64,000 bases of DNA from Pithys albifrons albifrons (lineage: Eukaryota; Chordata; Aves; Passeriformes; Thamnophilidae): contig NC_092463.1 in assembly GCF_047495875.1 (NCBI RefSeq), positions 12,038,622-12,102,621 of the forward strand, read 5' to 3'. Position numbers and translations under genes: made by a program. Positions within the stretch are counted from its first letter, which is position 1; each line of letters opens with the position of its first letter. Shown here one piece after another: positions 37,901 through 52,214 of the stretch. The notes below the pieces were generated by a model. It made no database searches, was not told the origin of the DNA, and saw nothing but the letters and a program-made list of their open reading frames with translations.

Positions 37901-40900
37901 ACTGGTGTTTTCACAGTTAGGCCAAAGCTCCACTGAGTTCTCTATCTTTTCACTTGCAGTGACCAATAATGAGTACTCAGGAAGAGAATAAACACAGAGT
38001 ATATTTAAAATAATATTTTTCCAGCATACTCTTCCAATCTTCAACAACCAAGTTGGCTCAAATATTCCTTTGTGTTTACTAGTCCACAGTGGATTTATAT
38101 TTCCTTAGGGTGTCTGGTTTCCTCTTGGATACCTGTAGGCTTTTATCATGTACACAATCATGCAGCAAGGAGTTCCACATCTGATGCACAGGTTCTGTCA
38201 GGAATCATAGAAGATAAGGGGGAACAAAACAAACCAAATTCCTTGCATGGGCTGATATCAGAAATCCAATTCTGTTTCCTTGCTGACAGAACAGTCCCAG
38301 TGACTAAAGAAAAAGTAGATGAGATGACATACTGTGATTTTAGGAACTGGTGGATTTTGCCTATGTGATTCTTCCATAAACAAAGTAAGAAAATAAACTA
38401 TATATACACAGAGCTGAAAAAAGCAACTGTGTGTTGCTTGCTAACAAAATAGGGAGGAAGTTCTGATAGGAGCCTGTAAGGCTACTGGGTCTTTGTGAGA
38501 TTTTTATTACAATCAGTGATGCCACACTTTTTAAAGGGTTGAGTAGCACTCTGGTAAAACTTGCTTATGACATGAAGGGATTAGGAATTGCAAGTGTCAG
38601 TGATCATGTTGATATGAGCAGAAAAACATGTAAAAAATATTTTGATAAACCTCCTATGGAAAGGAAGTTCTGAGTAAGGACTTCAGGACAGAATTTCCAT
38701 GATATTGCAAATATTCTTAATACTCAGACCAATTTCTGATGCAGCAACCTGCTTACCTCAGATAAGTATGTGGATTGAGTGTTTTTTGATCCCTAACTGG
38801 TGCATAACGGTGTAACTACACTGTTGTTGGTGGAATAAGGCCAAACTCCAACATCAGTTAAAGATCCAGTGCTTGTGTTTGGTTTCGTTTACAAAAGAAA
38901 AAATGTAGACCATAAGAAAAAGTTTTATAAAAAGCATTCTGTGATAAGGTTGCTGTGTGAAATATTTTAAAGAGTGTCTTGGGATAGGAGAAGTTCTGAA
39001 ACACAGTGGATGCAAAACTAACTGTCAGTTTTGTGAGTGTTAAAATGTTAACTATATATGAAGCAAATGAATGCATTTGTGTATTAAAATTTGTGTAATA
39101 AAACCAGAGCTAGCTGAATGCCAAGTGATTCTAGAAACCATCCGGGTGCAGGGGGCTTGTTGGCCAGGGAGCAGCAATATTCTGAAACCTCACTCCCTTC
39201 CTCTCCCAACATTCAAACTGGATCCTGCAGGTCAGACATACAAAGGTATTTAGGTTCCCCATTCTTTTTTAGAAACCCAATGTAAGATGCTTAAGTAGAG
39301 GTTGGGAGCCTGAAACCTTTGTATATCTTGGCTTGTATGTGCAGCATTTTCTATAGGCTTGTGCACAAATCACAACCACAAAGGAACACCTGGGGAGGGA
39401 AAAAGGGGAGCTGATCTCAGAACTTCATATGTTTTTTATTACTAGGTAACTCTTTCCATGCAGTGTATGTGTACATAATGGTTGCCACACTTGGAGTCTG
39501 GCTCCCAGGGAGGGCAGCTTACATCACAGAGCTGGGAATAAACAGCCAAAAGTTCAGCACTATTTAGTAAAAACCAGACCAAGCTACATGATCTTCAGGC
39601 ATAGAAAATACATCTTTTGCAGTGCTGTGGAGTACTTTATTAGCTGTCAGTAGATATGGCATGACTTGCGTTCCAATTTCCCATGGCTGCAATGTGTCGC
39701 CAGAAGTATCTTTGTTAATATTGAATATGTTCTGTGTTGGTGGATGGGGTGCAGGACAAGGTTGAAATGTCAAGAAATTAATCTGAAATATTTTGGATTT
39801 CTTCCACATTGTGGGATCCAACCCATACTGCAGGTGGTGGTCCTATAAACCAGTTGTTTTTCACAAATCATTCTGCCTGTTCATTAATTTTATGAACCAG
39901 AAGGCCATTCCTCTGCAGTCTTTTCTAAGAAAAGGGCCATCCAGACCTATATGTCTGCTCACCACAGTCTTAAAATAGTTACACCTCACTTGTCAATGTA
40001 TATGGGAAGACAGAAAATTCATTGGGTGTTTTGGAGCAGCAAGCTGAAAAGGGAAACAAGATCTGTAAGGAGCATGAAGAATCAAAGCCATTTCTCACAT
40101 GAAAATTAAGATACTTCACATCACGTTTCTGAAATTGCAAAGTTATTTTAAAACAGGTTAGGAAAATAACGATCTGGAATAATTGATGTCTATAATGCTC
40201 ATCTTTGTCTTATTCATGAAACAGACACAATTTCAGAGGCTAACATTTTCAAGCAAGGTTCCAAACTGAAGGATCCAGGTGGCAGGACTTGCCACTTGTA
40301 CACAATCAGTACCTTTTTCTTTTTCTTTTGAAAAAAGATTTAGAGGTTCCAACATTTATTCTGTCTGAAATCAGAGTAAAAATTACATATATCTATTTTT
40401 GTTTTCTGAGAAAATTATTTCGAGAAAAGGTGTCATTCAAGAAGGTGCACCAGACAAATGGTGAGATTTTGGGCCTGGAAGCTCTTGTTAAGCACCTTTC
40501 CTGTCCACTGTATTACCAAACAAGTCTTTCTCACAATCTCTTCTCTGCAGTCATTAATGTTGCTGTGAAAAACTCAGTGTTGACTGAAGAAAAAAGAGGG
40601 AGGGACATTTAACCTGGATATGTCTAGGAAGTGTGAGAACTGATTTGAGCCCTAGTTCAAACCGCTCAGACCACTAGGTCCTGGATGCTACAGAGCAAAT
40701 TTTCTTTCTCCCTCTTCAATTGCACCCTGGCTCTGAGATGGTTTCAAATTCAAAATAGTGTATTTCTGTGGGCCATGCAGAATTTGCTGCATTAGCAGAT
40801 CCAGTGATTCTCCAAAAGAGTCTCTACCAAAGGACATTTCAGACAATGTTTTCCAGTGGTGCCGACTGTGTGTGTGCTAAAAAGTTCCCCCTGACAAGAA

Positions 40901-42359
40901 GTTAGAACAACTTTTGACCCCAAACATGCTGAAAGGCATGAGTTACATGATCATTTTTGATTCTTACTTTCCCTGCAAACAAGAGCTAACCAATAGCTTA
41001 TAAATTGCAATAATTCAGCAGGGAGCAGATACTTGGAAAGAAAAAATGATGGATGAGATGGGATATAGAAGAGCTTTTGCACAGCAAACCAGGTGAAATT
41101 GTGCTTGCTCTTTAGTGTCCTTGTATTGTAAGGTCATCTCTTCAGTGGAGAGAAACAGTATTGGCACTTAGGCAAGATTAAGAGCAAGAGGGCATTGTTG
41201 CAATCTAAGTTTGGGAGGGTCAGACAGTACTTTGAGGAAGGAGAGCAATTATTTGAGGGCTTACAAGAAAAAGCACTGTAAGCAAGCTAAGGAAATGAAG
41301 GGCAATTTTTAAAAAATAATTGGCTGACTATGAGCATAAGCTATTTAAGAAACTTGGGTTCACTTTCACTTGTGCCAGGTACAAACTGTCTCATCTGGTG
41401 CAGGGAATAAGTCTAAGATGTCACACTATGAGAGCCTAGTGTAGCTTGGAGAGGTTGGAAAACTTATGTACAACATAATTTTCTTCATTTAGGACTGGAC
41501 TAAAATGAGGTAGTTATTCATTCCCTGTCTGCAAGTTAGTTTAGCCCTTGAGGAGAGACAAAAAATGCCAAGACTACCCTAAAGTAAGATTGTACCCTCC
41601 CTTCCCTTCTGCCACTATCCCATCCATCTCCTTTCCTCTACAAGAGCAAGCCTTTGTGCAGCTAGTCAGTGAAGATGAGTGGGAAATGAATCAGTTTAAA
41701 ACTAAACCTTCTGCTGAGTTGGTTTTAACCTGGACTGGTTTCCTAATGTGGTTCATAATGCAGCCAACATGGCTAATGTTGTCTGTATCTTGCTCTATGG
41801 TCCTAGCCTCTGCCTTCTGTGATTTGCATTAGCCTTGCAGCTGCTGCACGTGTGCTCTGTAGGACTCTCAGACCGCACTAAGGAACACTGTGCTATGGAA
41901 AGAGAGGGCTGGGTCTTCCATGTGGAGAAATAACACTGTATTCTACTGAAAATATTTTACTGGAAATGTGTCTATTGCCATCGTTCAGGCTAAACTTACG
42001 CAAAATAACTCAGAGAGTAAAATATACAGGTCATAAAATTACCTGTGCTGATTTCAGACTTTTCTGTGATTTCAAGGCTATTATAAATCTGCTTATCCTC
42101 ATGTAGCACTGCCAATTAACAAGCTTTTTATTTCTGTTTGAAAACTATCATGAACCATCCATCCTGTCCTGAAGGATGGTCCTTCTGATAGGGACCTTTG
42201 TAAATTTTGAAGGAGGGGTTTGAAACTAGTAAATGTGAGGACCACAATTTTCACTGCATTTAAAAAAGCATTTTATACTCACCTCATTATCACTCTACCT
42301 ATTCTGCTCTGCTATCAGTCTAGCTGCACAGCTGTGCTGCCTCAAATTTAATTGTACTT
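34992..42359. other. AT-rich noncoding stretch, no gene recognised
   Basis: No supported gene or TE. A short GC-richer island lies at about 36,040-36,230 without TE termini. A purine-rich + strand patch lies at about 37,300-37,700 (AAGGA, GAGA and AAAG words). Open frames are at most about 107 codons and carry no domain. Confidence 0.45.
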
Positions 42360-43475
42360 TAATCCTTCTGTTCTGTCCATTTTTAAGTCTTTGCTAAAAT
42401 TCTCCTTTTCTTTTGACATAACGTCTTAGCAAGTTCTACCTTACATTTTCCTTCCTTCCTTCCTTTCTGCATTTTTTTTAAAAACCCCAAACATGTGACA
42501 TGGTATTTCCTCTTCCTGTTAACTTGGGACTTTTCCCCTGTTCTGTAGATTTCATCTTCTTCATGGTCATGGACACACACATTCTTCATGTGTTCTTTTC
42601 TGTTTGCATTCTCTTACCCTTTCTCTTTCTAGCCCTTCATCTCTCATGTGACCCTTCTCTTCCCTACCTTAGTCTTGTCCTTAACTTTTTGGTTTCCTCT
42701 CACTTGTTTTCACTGTTGCTAGTCTATTCTTCTTGCTATACTATATGCTAAGTCTCTCACATCATAAATAAAACACTTTTGACTCCTTCCGTCTCTAGCT
42801 ACTGGCCCATCTGCAGCTGCTCTTTCATGTCTAAGCTTTCTGAGTGTGCTGTTTACACTTTTTCTTCCCTGAGCTTTTCCAATCTGGCTTCCCTCCTCTG
42901 CCCTTAAATGAAACCATTCTTTCCACAACATCTAATGGCATCTGCTTTGCCAGATCTCAGACTCACGGCTGTAACCGTAACTTTTCTTGGCCTCTCTCCT
43001 TCTGCTGTCCTTGAAATCTCTCTGGGATTCATCAGGTCTGGCTTTCCTTGGCTGATTCTCTAATCATTTTTTTAACACATCCTCTGGACGATCCTCCAGT
43101 TCTTGGTCAAGACATTGTGGACTTTTAGCTTTGTGTAATTTTACCCACAACCAAAAATTCCCTTGTCATATCTTTGTTGAAGATTCATAGATCTACAAAT
43201 GTATTTCTTCCCAGCTCCTTTTGTCCTACATAAACTTTTAGTCTGACACCTTTGTGAATGACTTACTGTTTAAACTTAGTTTGGTTGAATGACAGATTTT
43301 TCCACTACAGACCTTTTCACTATATTCTGCTCACTAACCGTAGACCTTACTGTCATTGACATCCCTAATCTGATTATTATTTAGATCCTCACAGCCAAGT
43401 AATACTTAAATTTAGCAAACATACGATCTTAGAGACATACGGCTTCCCAGCCAAGCAAGTTGCTGAAACTCTTTT
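42360..43475. other. Kilobase-scale pyrimidine-rich (+ strand) segment
   Basis: The + strand is strongly enriched in T and C over about 1 kb. This includes four perfect TTCC units at 42,448-42,463 and long CTTCT/TCTCC-type stretches at 42,500-42,740. The skew ends close to the minus-strand CR1 fragment that starts at 43,476. The frames at 42,383-42,931 are by-products of this composition. It could be a decayed polypyrimidine microsatellite or an unrecognised repeat. Confidence 0.5.
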
Positions 43476-43788
43476 CATAGAATCTGAGAATCACAGGATA
43501 GTTTGGGTTGGAAGGCACCTTTAAAGACCATTTAGTTCCAAACCCTCTGCAATGAGCAGGGACACATTGAACTAGATCAGGTTGCTCGGAGCCCCATCCA
43601 AACTGGCTTTGAATTCTTCTAGGAATGGGGCATTCACCATCTCTCTGGGAAACCTGTTCCCGTGTCTCAACACTCTCACAGTTAAGAATGTCTTCATAAT
43701 ATCCAACAGAAATCTACTCTTTCAGTTTGAAGCCATTACCCCTTGCCCTATCACTACAACCCCTATTAAAAAGTTTGTCTTTTCCTCC
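43476..43788 (-). mobile_element. CR1 LINE 3'-end fragment, minus strand, old
   Basis: Read on the + strand, this is the reverse complement of a CR1 3' end. It starts with the inverted tail (CATAGAATCTGAGAATCACA), followed by GGTTGGAAGGCACCTTTAAAG, AGGTTGCTCGGAGCCCCATCC and CCTTGCCCTATCACTACAAC. These are all family-typical phrases for the end of ORF2 plus the 3' UTR. Homology fades at about 43,785-43,790, the 5' truncation point. Many substitutions and disrupted frames show it is older than the copy at 5.4 kb and belongs to a different CR1 subfamily. The 89-codon frame on the opposite strand is a shadow. Confidence 0.93.
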
Positions 43789-46700
43789 TACTCTTTTTCT
43801 TTCTTGAAAAATTATACAGTATATTTTTCTCAGTCCCTATTGCTCACCTAATGTTTATTAAGAAAACAGAAGAAAAACAATACACTACTTCAAAGTTTAG
43901 GGATATTTCATGTGTCTGTTATGTATCTCTACCTTGGTAGCCTTCTGTTATGTTCTCCTTCATTTCATCAATAAGAGCAATGCCTAGTTTCAGAATCAAA
44001 GCTCTTTATCCCTGCTTCCATTTGCCACTTAGTACAAGCTCCTGCTACTCCTTGTTAACTTCCTAGACAAGGATCCTTGCGGTTTTGATGGCCAAATTCC
44101 CTGTAAAATATCTATAAATTGTTTCTTTGCCTTAAATCCCTCTCTAAATCCCTTTACTTTGGGAATTAGAGTTAGGCAGTTTAAAGTGATGATACTAGAG
44201 TCAGGGTTTTTTCCTTTTTCTTTCTTTTAATACATTGCTCACCCCAGACAAGAAGCGTAAATATTTTTTCAGTTCCTCTCATAGTTTTTTTATTCCTTCT
44301 ATATTCACTACATTCTGATTATAACTATGAGAAACAGAAGCAATAACAAAGCATTCACCATTGCACGGTAGTTAATTTTGAAGGTTCCACAGCTGCCTGA
44401 AGCTTTTTGTATATGTGGATGCAAATGCATGTGGCTGGTAACATGAGATAGGAATAGCAAATATCCTGTATTTTTCTACCTAAAACTTTTAAAAGTGAGA
44501 TATTTAAATGAATGACAGAATGGACATTATCATATGGGTGCTGTCAATATCTGGATTTTATTTTTCTTAAAATGAAATACCTGTTCTATGCATTTGTGTT
44601 TGTACGTATGTGTGTGTTTATATATGTGGATTTATATATAGCTTACTGAATATTCTACCTGGCTGGTAGCATGTATTGAACTTTTGATGTACTCTGTGAG
44701 AGGTGGAAAAATACGTAAAGTAGTTAAAGTGGTGTTGACTGATGGGTGAGCAGTTCTTAGTAAAAAGAGACAGTCTTATTCTGCCAAGAGAAGTTATCCT
44801 TTGTGTGGGGCAGGCATTTTGAACCATTTTTTTTTTTTACTTGGTGTGTGGTCACACTGAAATGCTTTAGAAATGTCTCGTTTTCTTCTTGTGAAGTAGA
44901 TTTGTTTTTCTTTCCTTCTTTCTTTCTGATTTTCCGTTTTGGTGGATAGTTCATTTTCCTGGTAGGGAGCTGTTGTCTTGTAGATTTTAACCTTTTAGGA
45001 GTAACATGTCTTTGAGCAGAAGAGAGACACATCTTCAGATGTTAGAAACTGCCAAAGCTATTTTGAATATGAGCCTTATTTGAAGCTGTTTTCTATGATA
45101 CTTATGTATTTCATATAAACTAAAAGCCAAGAGTAATGTATTTAAATTCCTAATTAAGATTTGTGGAATAATAATTTTTTTTTAAAAATTGCAATTTTAA
45201 AAAATAATGTTCACATATGCCCACCAGAAATTTAATTAGTTCTTGTTCCACTTATGAACTTATGATGCAACACCTTAAGGAAAGTTTTTCAGAATGCAAC
45301 ATGTATTACACTGGACATAAAAAAAAAATTGAATTAAATATCTTGTTTCTGTTCATGATTGTTTTGCTTTGCCTGATATGTGCAAAATCACTGTCTTATG
45401 TGTTGCATGCAGATGGATAATTTGGAAGGTTCTTCCTTCACATCCTAAGTAAATAACTACAGGGTTAATTGTTGCAAGGTATAATTCACCAATGACTTCC
45501 TTTTCAAGGGAAGAAACTAAATCTGTCACTGCTGGAAAACACTGCAGTTCTGAAAGTCCCATTTAAAGTGGAAGAAACACAGAAAATGGATACTAGATTG
45601 ATTAGTGTACTGGAGAGCCTACTCTATGGGAAGAATGGGATTGGTATGTTTATCTTAGCAATACAGAGGCTGAGGGAGAGATCCAATACCTCTCCCTCAG
45701 TGCTCATGATAAGAAGGCACTTTAGGCTATTTCAACACAAGGAGAGATGAGTATATGTCAGTTGTGACAATATTTCAACTGGGATCTACAAGAAAGTGGA
45801 AGTGGTTGGAACTTTCAGATGTCAGTAATAGTAATCTAAAGATCACAATCTATGTCCGCATCCTATTTAGTTTCCTTATGGAACCTGCTGCAGTCCTGGA
45901 AAAGATGATATGTCCAATTTGCTTCTGTAGCAGTCACGGGGATTTGCTGTTCCAAAATACCTCTTCCCATCCTCCATCCTTATAATAACTTGTGTCAGAG
46001 CTTGAGTTCATTATTGATCTATATTTTTAAATAAAGATTTCACAGTATTCATGTACTCTTTATTTTCTAAGTATATGGCAGTTTTTCATGGATGTTTAGT
46101 AAACCTTCTAATGCTAGAGGCTGATGGCCAGCTCAATGACCATGCAGAACAATGGTGGAAACCTCAAAGTTAGGAGAGTTATTACTAAAAATTGAATCTC
46201 TACATGAATCTAAGAAATAAGTGCAAACTTACTCTAAAAATTAGAAGACAACTCTGTGAATACCACTGCAAATACCACTGGCAAGAGACATGTCTCTAAG
46301 CTGTCTTCAGACTCCAGAGTAAATAAATAAAATATTTCAGAGAGAAGAGGGCTGTATATGTTGGCAGCATTTCTTGACTTTGTGTGTAAAACCGAGCACG
46401 ATTCGAACTTCCACTAGGTAAAGACACCAACACAAAAAACTCATTTAAACTGGTCAAATTCTAACAAACATTTTCTGTGAAATTTTGGTGAGGTGGAGTT
46501 TGCCAGAAGTTTTTCCAGGAATTAACAACCTCCAAAGACTGCAAACACTTTTCCTTCTGAACATCTCTGGCCAGAATCTTTCTCCAAAACTCATAAAGTA
46601 AGAACTTGAGAAAACCTGCCTGAAAAGCAGTCTGCTTTGTAGAAATACAGTAAGAACTTGCCAATCTTTGGAGCCAGAGAGAACCTAAATAAAGGCAGTG

Positions 46701-49700
46701 AAGGCTTAGCACTCACTCTGCTTCGCAAGCACTATGGGAGAAAGTGAACAAGTTTTAAACAATCCACTGGGGGACTTGACCTTTTTCTATCTTCCTTCTT
46801 CTACTTCTAACCTCGATTTCTGTACATGAAAGTCATATAAAATGACTGATCTCGGCTCATCTCTAAACTTACTTCTTTGGGGCTCTCTTCCTACTCCCTC
46901 TCCCCACTCTTAGCTCTTGGTAATAAAATCTTGGCTTATACACTCTCCCCCTCACCCCTCAAAATCAAACAAATAAAACACCCACATTCAATGTGAGATC
47001 ACGTTACTTGGTGATCTCAGTCCTAGTGTTACAGTACACTTTCAGTTGGTCAATTATCTCTTTGGAGCAGTTTGAAATATTCTATTGGCCCATTGAGTCA
47101 GTGGTACAATATTTGCTCACTTCTAGCAAGTCTAGTGGACATATGGCACAGAGAATGCATTCTTGGAAGAGATGCCTTTGCCAAGATTGCTGCCAAAAGC
47201 TGATCTCGGTTTTTTGTTTGGTTGGTTTGGTTTTGATTTTTTTTTTTAACATGAAGAGAAATAAACATTATTTTTAACTCAAAAGAGATTTTAGCTTTAG
47301 ACACTGCTTATGCACTGTCCCAGTGAGCACAAGGGCTGTGAGAAATGTGATGACATTTTGTTGCATAATTTTAAATTGAATGAAATTTACATATATTTTT
47401 GTATTAAAAACAAAACGCATGTTTTCTTGGAGAAGACTCATTTGTCAAAAGTTCAAAAATTTGGCGAGCACAACTATATTAAGTCTGCAGTCAAAATTTT
47501 TAACAGGCAATTATGTAAGATAAGATGATAATTTGTGCCTATGCAGTCATTCATGTTCTCTTGACTTTGTAGACCTTAAAACTTTACCATCATCCCACAG
47601 CACCTGACCTTTGGGACACTTTGATCATATTTGCAGTAAGCTTGCCAAAAAATGGTTAATTCTGTGGTGTGTGAAATTTGCACAATACTTACTGGGTTTT
47701 TTTCTTAATGGAACATATTTTTACTATTTTGCAAGCCATCCGCAAGTTATTGCTTCACGTTTGGTTTTAAAATACAGTTAGGAAAATCAAAACAAGTCTT
47801 GATTACAAATTAATTATTCAGTGAAATAAATTAAAATACAGGATAAAGTAGCTTCTCAAGTGAAATGTTTAATCAGTTTCAAGTGTTCTTAAGGGAAATG
47901 ATAAATGATATGGCACCTTTTACAGAAAGCGTTAAATATGTTAGCCATTTAGACTGTAGCTGCATAAATAGTTATAGTTAATTTAAAACAGCTTTCAAAG
48001 TACTACAGCAAGATAGGGTTTGGCATAGCATGGTTGAATAGAAAGAAGGTTCTGATTTTTTTCTTTCTTTATTTACTTTGCTTGCCATACATATAGCTTG
48101 TATCTAATTGATTTTTTATCCTCAAGTCCTGTATGACAAAAGTCTTGACCTGTTGGAACAAAGTTCATGAACCACAGTTCTGTACATAGACTCATCACAT
48201 CATCTGGACTCTTGATCATCCAATTACAATGCAATCAGGCATAACCTTGTCCTCAGCTAGACCCATGACTCCATTGCACCCAACAGGCACCTTAGTCTAT
48301 TTGTTCATGCATTACTGAATTCTGTTTCCCAGGTTATAGATTCTCTTTGACAATGGATGGCCTTCTTTGTTACCCAGTTTTACTTTAGTAAGCATAATGT
48401 GTTTTTTTATCCCTTTGAACAATAGTTATAAAATTAGCAATAGTAATGACAGTAGCAACAATAGAAATATACCAGATAAGTATTCTTTGCAGTGGGCACA
48501 CATGGGACCATTCTTCATTTTCTGCTGAAGTCAAGCATCATATATTTAAACCTTTTTCATCCTGTAGTACTTTTTCCATCATTATTCTAAGAACTATGTA
48601 CTTTATCTCCACAGGCATGTAGCAATGGTTCCAGGCTGCTACCTTGGAACAGACAATCTACAGTCCAAGCAGTAGGAGGTACAACACTCAAGGACAGTTC
48701 TGAAGCACAAAGTTGTAAGGTCACTGCATGTCACAGTTACATCCCTGATAGTCTGAGTTCTGTGCCAAAACCCACTTCGAGACTAAGAAACAAATAACAG
48801 TTCCAAAAGAAATCTGTTCTTATTTTCAGGAAGACAGGAATCCCTTTGGCCTACCATCAACTATTTTATTCTATAGCAGATGACAAATCAAACCTTTTAC
48901 TTACCTTGTTTTTTCATGAACAGGTTGACATAAACTCTAGTCAAGATTTTTTGTCATATTTCTTCATTTCTATGATCAATTTGTGTAAGCTATTCCCAAA
49001 AAGTTTTGCTAATTTCCAGTTAATTAAAGACTACTGGATTCCAGTCACTGAAACGTAAATACTATGTATATGTATATAGGAAACTTGAAAGTGTTCTGGT
49101 TTTTGTCACTATCTTGTCTAGATCATACCTTTGTTGAATACCTGAGTAGTAAATACCTGTAATAAAAACATCTCTCAATTCTCTTTCTTCAGTGCATATT
49201 CCTTAAATATGCAGTTTCTGTAATTTATTCCTGGCAATAAATGTCTTTCAATGAAGTCCCTTTGTGGTAAATATTTACAATACCTCCCAAAGCCTGTCAA
49301 AAACAGGACCTTAAAATTGCAGTTAAAGGTTGTTACAAGTGCCAGAAAATATCTTCTGACTGAAATTAAGGATATGGTATACCCTCCTAAGAAATGAATT
49401 CTGAGACCAATTCAATCAATTGAATCAATCAATTTTCCTTCAAACAACCTTGTACCAGGGATCTGAAGTATCTATGGAAGTCATGAGCGTTTGATCAGCA
49501 GCTGTGCTGGGGAGCTTAGCCCCGGAACACATCAGAATGACCACATATTTCATCGCCTTTTTGATCAAAGGAAAATGCTCACTAACTTGACGTAGCTTTC
49601 CCACAATAATTGTGTGCTAGAGAAAAGCAAACCAAAGCATCTGATGCCCTAACTAAATAGGCACAATCAAAGGACAGAGCAAACAACGCAACATGCCGTT

Positions 49701-52204
49701 CCACCTCAAATGCTCTCTCTTTCCTCCTTTGCTCTTTTACTCCTCCAAAATGCCTTGGAACATAACCGTCATTACATACTAAAATGATTCAGGGAAATTT
49801 TCACCAAACAAGGAATAAATTATGAAGACCCACAGTGAGAGTGCCTATGTCATTCCATTACGTGTGGTGACATGCACTATGGCCAAACATGTCAAAGAGT
49901 TACCTCTCAGAATTGCAAACTCAAACAAAAAATTGACATCTGCATCTCTTTGACTATCTCTCTTCTCTCTGACTGTCTCCTTATCTTCCAATTGAGTTAT
50001 TTCAGCTTTTTCAGTCTTTGGATCTCATCTGGATTTCTCTTACAGATGCTTTACATGGAATTGACAAACCCATGTACATAATATTCTAGGATTTAATGGA
50101 CAGTTGACTGTTGTGCTGCATCTCCCAAGGAGTCTCTGAAGAGTTAAGAGCTCTGGTGTTGTCTGTAGCACAGAGGAAAGGCTAGCCATGGGTTCCAGCA
50201 TTGCTTTTTATTATGTTGCAGCTGTACTGCACTCAATTCTACTTGGACAAATTCCTGAACTAGAATCTATTTCCCTCACTTCACTTTTGGAATAAGTACT
50301 GTTTTGGTTTTGGCTCGGCTTTGAAGCAATGTTCTTTTTGTCAGTATTGGAGGAATGAAGAGTATATTTAAAGAATAAACTTGGGATGTGTTTGGTGATT
50401 TTGATTTAGGATGTAGGAATAAGATTCTCAAGGGATGGAAAATTTGAATTCTAAAAATAATGAGCATCTAAAATTTAGTGGAGGTATTATTATGGCATTG
50501 ACTCATATGGGTCTTACTTGATTTACATGTCTGTTTAGGAAAGGGGAAATTATTTACAATGCTACAACATTTATAGCAGTTACAATTTATAAGTGCTTTA
50601 TTCCAGTAGTTATTTAAACAACATTAATAAAATTCAAATATAATATGATATGTCAGCTGCCATACCTAGAAAAATCCATTAGCCAGTGTTTAGCTTACTG
50701 CAGTTCTTTCACAATGATGCAAAATCACTCATTCACTTGTGTGATTTTAGCTGCATATGAAGTTTTGTGAATGTGTAGGTCACATTAATCTACCCTTAGA
50801 ATATTTTAAAGAGACAGTTCTTCCCTGCTGTTTCCTCTTTGAGGCCTTACCAGAGCTAAGCCTCAAGATATATAAGATATGCTGTTTTCTGCATAGGACA
50901 TTGATATGTTGCTTATCCCATCCAATCCCTGCACCATCTTTAGAACTGTGTTAGCTCCATGGTCCCAGAGTCACTCTGTAGCAGAGTCAGGTTTTGGAGC
51001 TAAACATTTTCTTTGTAAAAATAGTATCATGAAGAGAAAACAGCAGTCCAACGCAATTATAGGCTAAGGTTACTACTTTGTTCATTGCCTAGAGGCATTT
51101 ACACATACTTAACGGTATGCTTCAATTTTGTGTAAAGGTAATCTATACAGCTAACAAAATCTTTCAAAGTGGTTGGCCAAAACCTTCCCTTTATTTGCAC
51201 TGTGGTTTGCAATTATGGAGTTGGAAAGTAGAAATTTTTACAAAATAGAAAAAAAAAAAGTAGACCCTAAACCAGAAAAAACAAAGGAAACAAAGCTCAT
51301 TTTCCCCCAGCGGGAATTAGGGACCAATCTTGCCCATAACGGATAAAGTTATTTCAGATTTCCTTTAGAATGATCAGCTTTCAGAATTAAATCATCTTTT
51401 GGTTGATGCCAGTAAGTAAGCAGACAAAGCCTGTAGCAGAAGGTGAAAGTCTCTAATTGGAGAAGAGAAATCAGTCTTTTCAGTAGAGGCTCTCCATGCA
51501 TCTGTGGTTAAGAACAAGTAGACATTGACCAATGACTTTCACTGGTGTGTTCAAAGACTAAATTTTAGGCAGTCATCTACTGGTAGGTCAAGCATCAACT
51601 CACTTCACACATTCTGGCCCTTTGGATTGAAACACCTGTACAAATTATGATGTGCTCCCTAGCAAGAGCCACAAAATATCAATCCCTTAGCCACATTTAT
51701 TTAAAGAGAAGTATTTTAGTCTGCAAGCACAGTGTGGTTTTAGAAATCCCTTTTCTTTCCTTTCTCTTATTAAACTGTTATTTTGTATTCTCTTCACTTA
51801 AATTATGTTGTTTTCTAGGAAAACAGAACATTTTATCTCTTACTAAATCAGGAGAAAAAGAATTTGTTACTATATCCCTAATCTGACCAGTGCTGCTAAA
51901 TTGGTCAATTTATGTACCTTTTTACTCCCTTAAGCACAGTTTCTTCCCAGAAACAAGACTTTTTATAGAAAAAGAGCATGAAGCAAATGGTTTATTCCAC
52001 TCTCCTGCTTGATAACATTTTGCATTGAGTACATTTTAAATACTTTTTTATTGCCCTATGATAGATTTTAGACAAACACATTTATTTTTATAGTGATCCA
52101 AGAGATATGGATACATTTGTCATCTGTTATAGATCTAGAGGCAATAGCAGGAAAAGAAGACTCCCCAAAGCATTTCACATGAAGGTGTTTCTGCCCAGTT
52201 ATGT
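43789..52204. other. AT-rich noncoding stretch, no gene recognised
   Basis: No supported gene or RNA. A TG/TA alternating patch occurs at about 44,597-44,640, and homopolymer T runs at about 44,828 and 47,238. The 47.7-48.0 kb segment is AT-rich with several TAATTA/ATTAAT words and little repeat character. It is a possible conserved noncoding element, unproven. Frames are at most about 94 codons with no domain. Confidence 0.45.
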
Positions 52205-52214
52205 ATTCTCGGCT
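52205..52214. repeat. 5' target-site duplication of the 5S-SINE
   Basis: ATTCTCGGCT sits immediately before the 5S-like head. The identical decamer recurs at 52527-52536 directly after the SINE tail. A perfect 10-bp flanking repeat is the hallmark of LINE-mediated target-primed integration. Confidence 0.88.

Noticed and set aside
43582..43851. 89-codon + strand frame.
   Set aside because: It is antisense to the old CR1 fragment and runs out of it into unique DNA.
46391..46412. A tRNA B-box-like word (GATTCGAAC on +, GTTCGAATC on -) near 46.4 kb suggested a tRNA or tRNA-derived SINE.
   Set aside because: No correctly spaced A box, no acceptor or T-stem pairing and no tail could be found on either strand.
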